Assembly: GCF_030068475.1 (NCBI RefSeq)
Contig: NZ_JAQOSP010000052.1
Span: forward strand, 1-64,000
DNA from: Roseofilum acuticapitatum BLCC-M154
GTDB taxonomy: Bacteria; Cyanobacteriota; Cyanobacteriia; Cyanobacteriales; Desertifilaceae
Reading direction: 5' to 3'
Length of the DNA stretch: 64,000 nt
Shown here: piece by piece, positions 62,641 to 64,000 of the stretch
Position numbering within the stretch: the stretch's first letter is position 1
Layout: each line of letters begins with the position of its first letter
Made by a program: the position numbers and the translations under genes
The notes under the pieces: model-generated
What the model was told of the DNA's origin: nothing
The model's database searches: none
What the model saw: the letters and a program-made list of their open reading frames with translations, nothing else

Positions 62641-63879
62641 TTATTTATTTCTAATACATTGAGCTTTACGTTTTAGGGCTTTGAAGTAAGCCATTTCTAA
62701 TTCCTGAGCTTGATTTAAATTAGCACCTTGCATTCTAAGTTTCCGTACTTGCTCGGCTAAATTTTGCTGGCGAGAATCAACTACTTTAATCATCTCATCA
62801 AATCCCCGTGCTAATTGTCCAATTTCGTCTCCTCGACGACTGACTTTCTCTAAATCTTGAGATTTTACAGTTAAGCTTCCCTCGGTCACTTGATTAACAT
62901 TTTTGGCGATTATTAAAATAGGTTGAGTCACTTTGCGGGATAAAATATAGACAACCAACAGCAAAATAGCGGAAACCAAACACCCCCACAGGAGTAAATT
63001 TTTGGCAATGGTTCCCGACACTTGAAAAGCTTCTTCTCGTGTGATTTCTACTAAAATTGCTAAGTTTTTATCTTCTAGCCATCGGTAACTTCCAATCACT
63101 TCTACTTGTTGGTGATTAGTATAAAAATCAAGACCATCTTGACCCGACATGACAGCATCAATTCCTGCGCTTCGTATCCATTGATCGGCTAAGTCTGTGT
63201 TTTGGGTGTCTACAAAGCGATTTTCTTGTCCCTGTTTGCGGATTAAATAGGCTTCATCGGTTTCTCCTAGTCCAGTCGCTTCTTGCATGATTTCATGGAT
63301 TTTTTCTAGGGATAAATCAACGGATAAAACCCCTATTCTTTCCCCTCGATCGTTGAGTAAGGGGGTTGCGAATGTCATGGCTGTTTCTCTGGTTACTGGA
63401 GAAGTGTATAAGGTAGGGCGAACAGTCGTTAAGTTTTCTTTTGTAAAGTAAGTAACGGTATTTCCCAACGGTTGATAGTTTCCTTCTTCTTCTCCTTGAG
63501 TGGAGATAGAGACAATGCCGCTATTGGTGGAGATGGATAAGGATTGAATCGTATTTTCGGTTTCTAAAATGGTGTTAAAGTAATTTTTCAGCACTTGATA
63601 GGATTGCCGATCGCTGGTATTGAGATAGTTTTGATAGGAGTTCACAATGGTGGGAGTTTGTGAAATTAATAAGATGGTTTTATGCTGTTGGGAAAACCAG
63701 TTATCAATCTGATTTTCTTTGATGGAGATCACGACTTCCATTTGACTGGTAATGGATTTTTTGAGCAGCTCAACGGATTGATAATAAATGACGATCGCCA
63801 ATCCCACTACGGTAACTAGGGACAAGAGAGAAAAATATCCTACATGCTGGATCAGTAAACTATTATGCCAACGTTTCAT
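62641..63879 (-). CDS. dCache-HAMP receptor without output domain
   Basis: 412 aa. TM1 about 12-34; dCache about 38-300 with a sequence less close to the other receptors (LYTSPVTRETAMTFATPLLNDRGERIGVLSVDLSLE); TM2 about 300-322; HAMP (LSRKVTQPILIIAKNVNQVTEG); coil; end FKALKRKAQCIRNK. No output domain. First complete gene of the leftward operon; 42 bp after the partial gene at the edge. Confidence 0.87.
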   Translation of the reverse strand: MKRWHNSLLIQHVGYFSLLSLVTVVGLAIVIYYQSVELLKKSITSQMEVVISIKENQIDNWFSQQHKTILLISQTPTIVNSYQNYLNTSDRQSYQVLKNYFNTILETENTIQSLSISTNSGIVSISTQGEEEGNYQPLGNTVTYFTKENLTTVRPTLYTSPVTRETAMTFATPLLNDRGERIGVLSVDLSLEKIHEIMQEATGLGETDEAYLIRKQGQENRFVDTQNTDLADQWIRSAGIDAVMSGQDGLDFYTNHQQVEVIGSYRWLEDKNLAILVEITREEAFQVSGTIAKNLLLWGCLVSAILLLVVYILSRKVTQPILIIAKNVNQVTEGSLTVKSQDLEKVSRRGDEIGQLARGFDEMIKVVDSRQQNLAEQVRKLRMQGANLNQAQELEMAYFKALKRKAQCIRNK

Positions 63880-63921
63880 TCGGGTTGCCTCATGATGTCT
63901 TTTCCTTCTTGTCCTCTGAAC

Positions 63922-64000
63922 CTACTGTTGCAGTTGGGTTAAGTGTCTTCTGCGCCAGGCAAAATGCAAGAGATTAATCCCCAGTTCTTGGGCGTTGCGG
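63922..64000 (-). CDS. C-terminal end of a gene cut by the window edge
   Basis: 25 codons to a TAG: RNAQELGINLLHFAWRRRHL..., ending QLQQ. The gene lies on the same strand and 42 bp upstream of the receptor operon. Too short to identify. Confidence 0.45.
   Translation of the reverse strand, partial: RNAQELGINLLHFAWRRRHLTQLQQ

Noticed and set aside
1-64000. Frequent GCGATCGC octamers as special signals
   Set aside because: HIP1 is a general, genome-wide feature of many cyanobacteria, found in genes and gaps alike here.

Overview
The window is chromosomal DNA of a cyanobacterium. It encodes photosystem II subunits (psbB/CP47, psbT, psbM), the Rubisco assembly factor Raf1, an IctB-like protein and a Ycf20-like protein. 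GCGATCGC-type HIP1 palindromes are frequent throughout. The mix of many receptor/kinase genes, dispersed palindromic repeats and Uma2/VapBC-type accessory genes fits a large-genome filamentous or colonial lineage, but the species cannot be named from the sequence.

Layout. 0-3.4 kb: tandem repeats, a CNB-fold protein, then a compact CRISPR locus with a 37-bp-repeat array, a structured RNA region carrying a 12-nt anti-repeat, and a 600-aa RuvC/zinc-finger effector of the miniature type V (V-U) kind, with no cas1/cas2 and no Tn7 genes. 3.4-13.9 kb: a divergent HxlR regulator facing pirin/FMN-reductase genes, a Bax1-like DUF790 nuclease, a GmhB-like phosphatase, a VapBC-type module, a GT9 transferase, ispD, a TPR protein, ycf20 and polyphosphate glucokinase. 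13.9-24.1 kb: a chemoreceptor, a protein with a MazG-like N-terminus, nrdR, psbB-psbT, a 2Fe-2S ferredoxin, psbM, a Usp protein, a thioesterase, ictB and leuD. 24-29 kb: small membrane genes, an SDR, two Uma2 genes and glmM. 29-40 kb: an Mn/Zn-type ABC transporter (mntCAB-like), a NikL-like protein with a second ABC-3 permease, and a phosphate-acetyltransferase/acetate-kinase operon divergent from phosphoketolase, which together could form a phosphoketolase-to-acetate route.

40.5-51.5 kb is a four-gene signalling run: dCache-PAS adenylate cyclase, two hybrid histidine kinases and a REC-GGDEF-EAL protein. 51.5-58.4 kb holds a P-loop kinase overlapping raf1, tRNA-Ala(GGC), a 1-kb degraded region with mobile-element relics, a HAD hydrolase, a coiled-coil protein, a NurA nuclease and xseB/xseA. 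58.5-64 kb is a leftward run of three dCache-HAMP receptors that lack ordinary output domains (one ends in a cyclic-nucleotide-binding domain) plus a coiled-coil protein. Receptors in the two signalling blocks share one sensor architecture.

The most interesting part is 842-3367. The array is best read leftward: its repeat then ends in GAAAC and the degenerate terminal repeat lies at the far end. On the same strand a consensus TATAAT box precedes four consecutive hairpins (two with UUCG loops) and then a 12-nt perfect complement to the repeat. This is the arrangement expected for a tracrRNA and is divergent from the effector gene. Other notable signals are an inverted-repeat MITE family whose copy supplies the end of a transporter gene, three relics of tnpB 3' ends, and a cluster of repeated sites beside tRNA-Ala.
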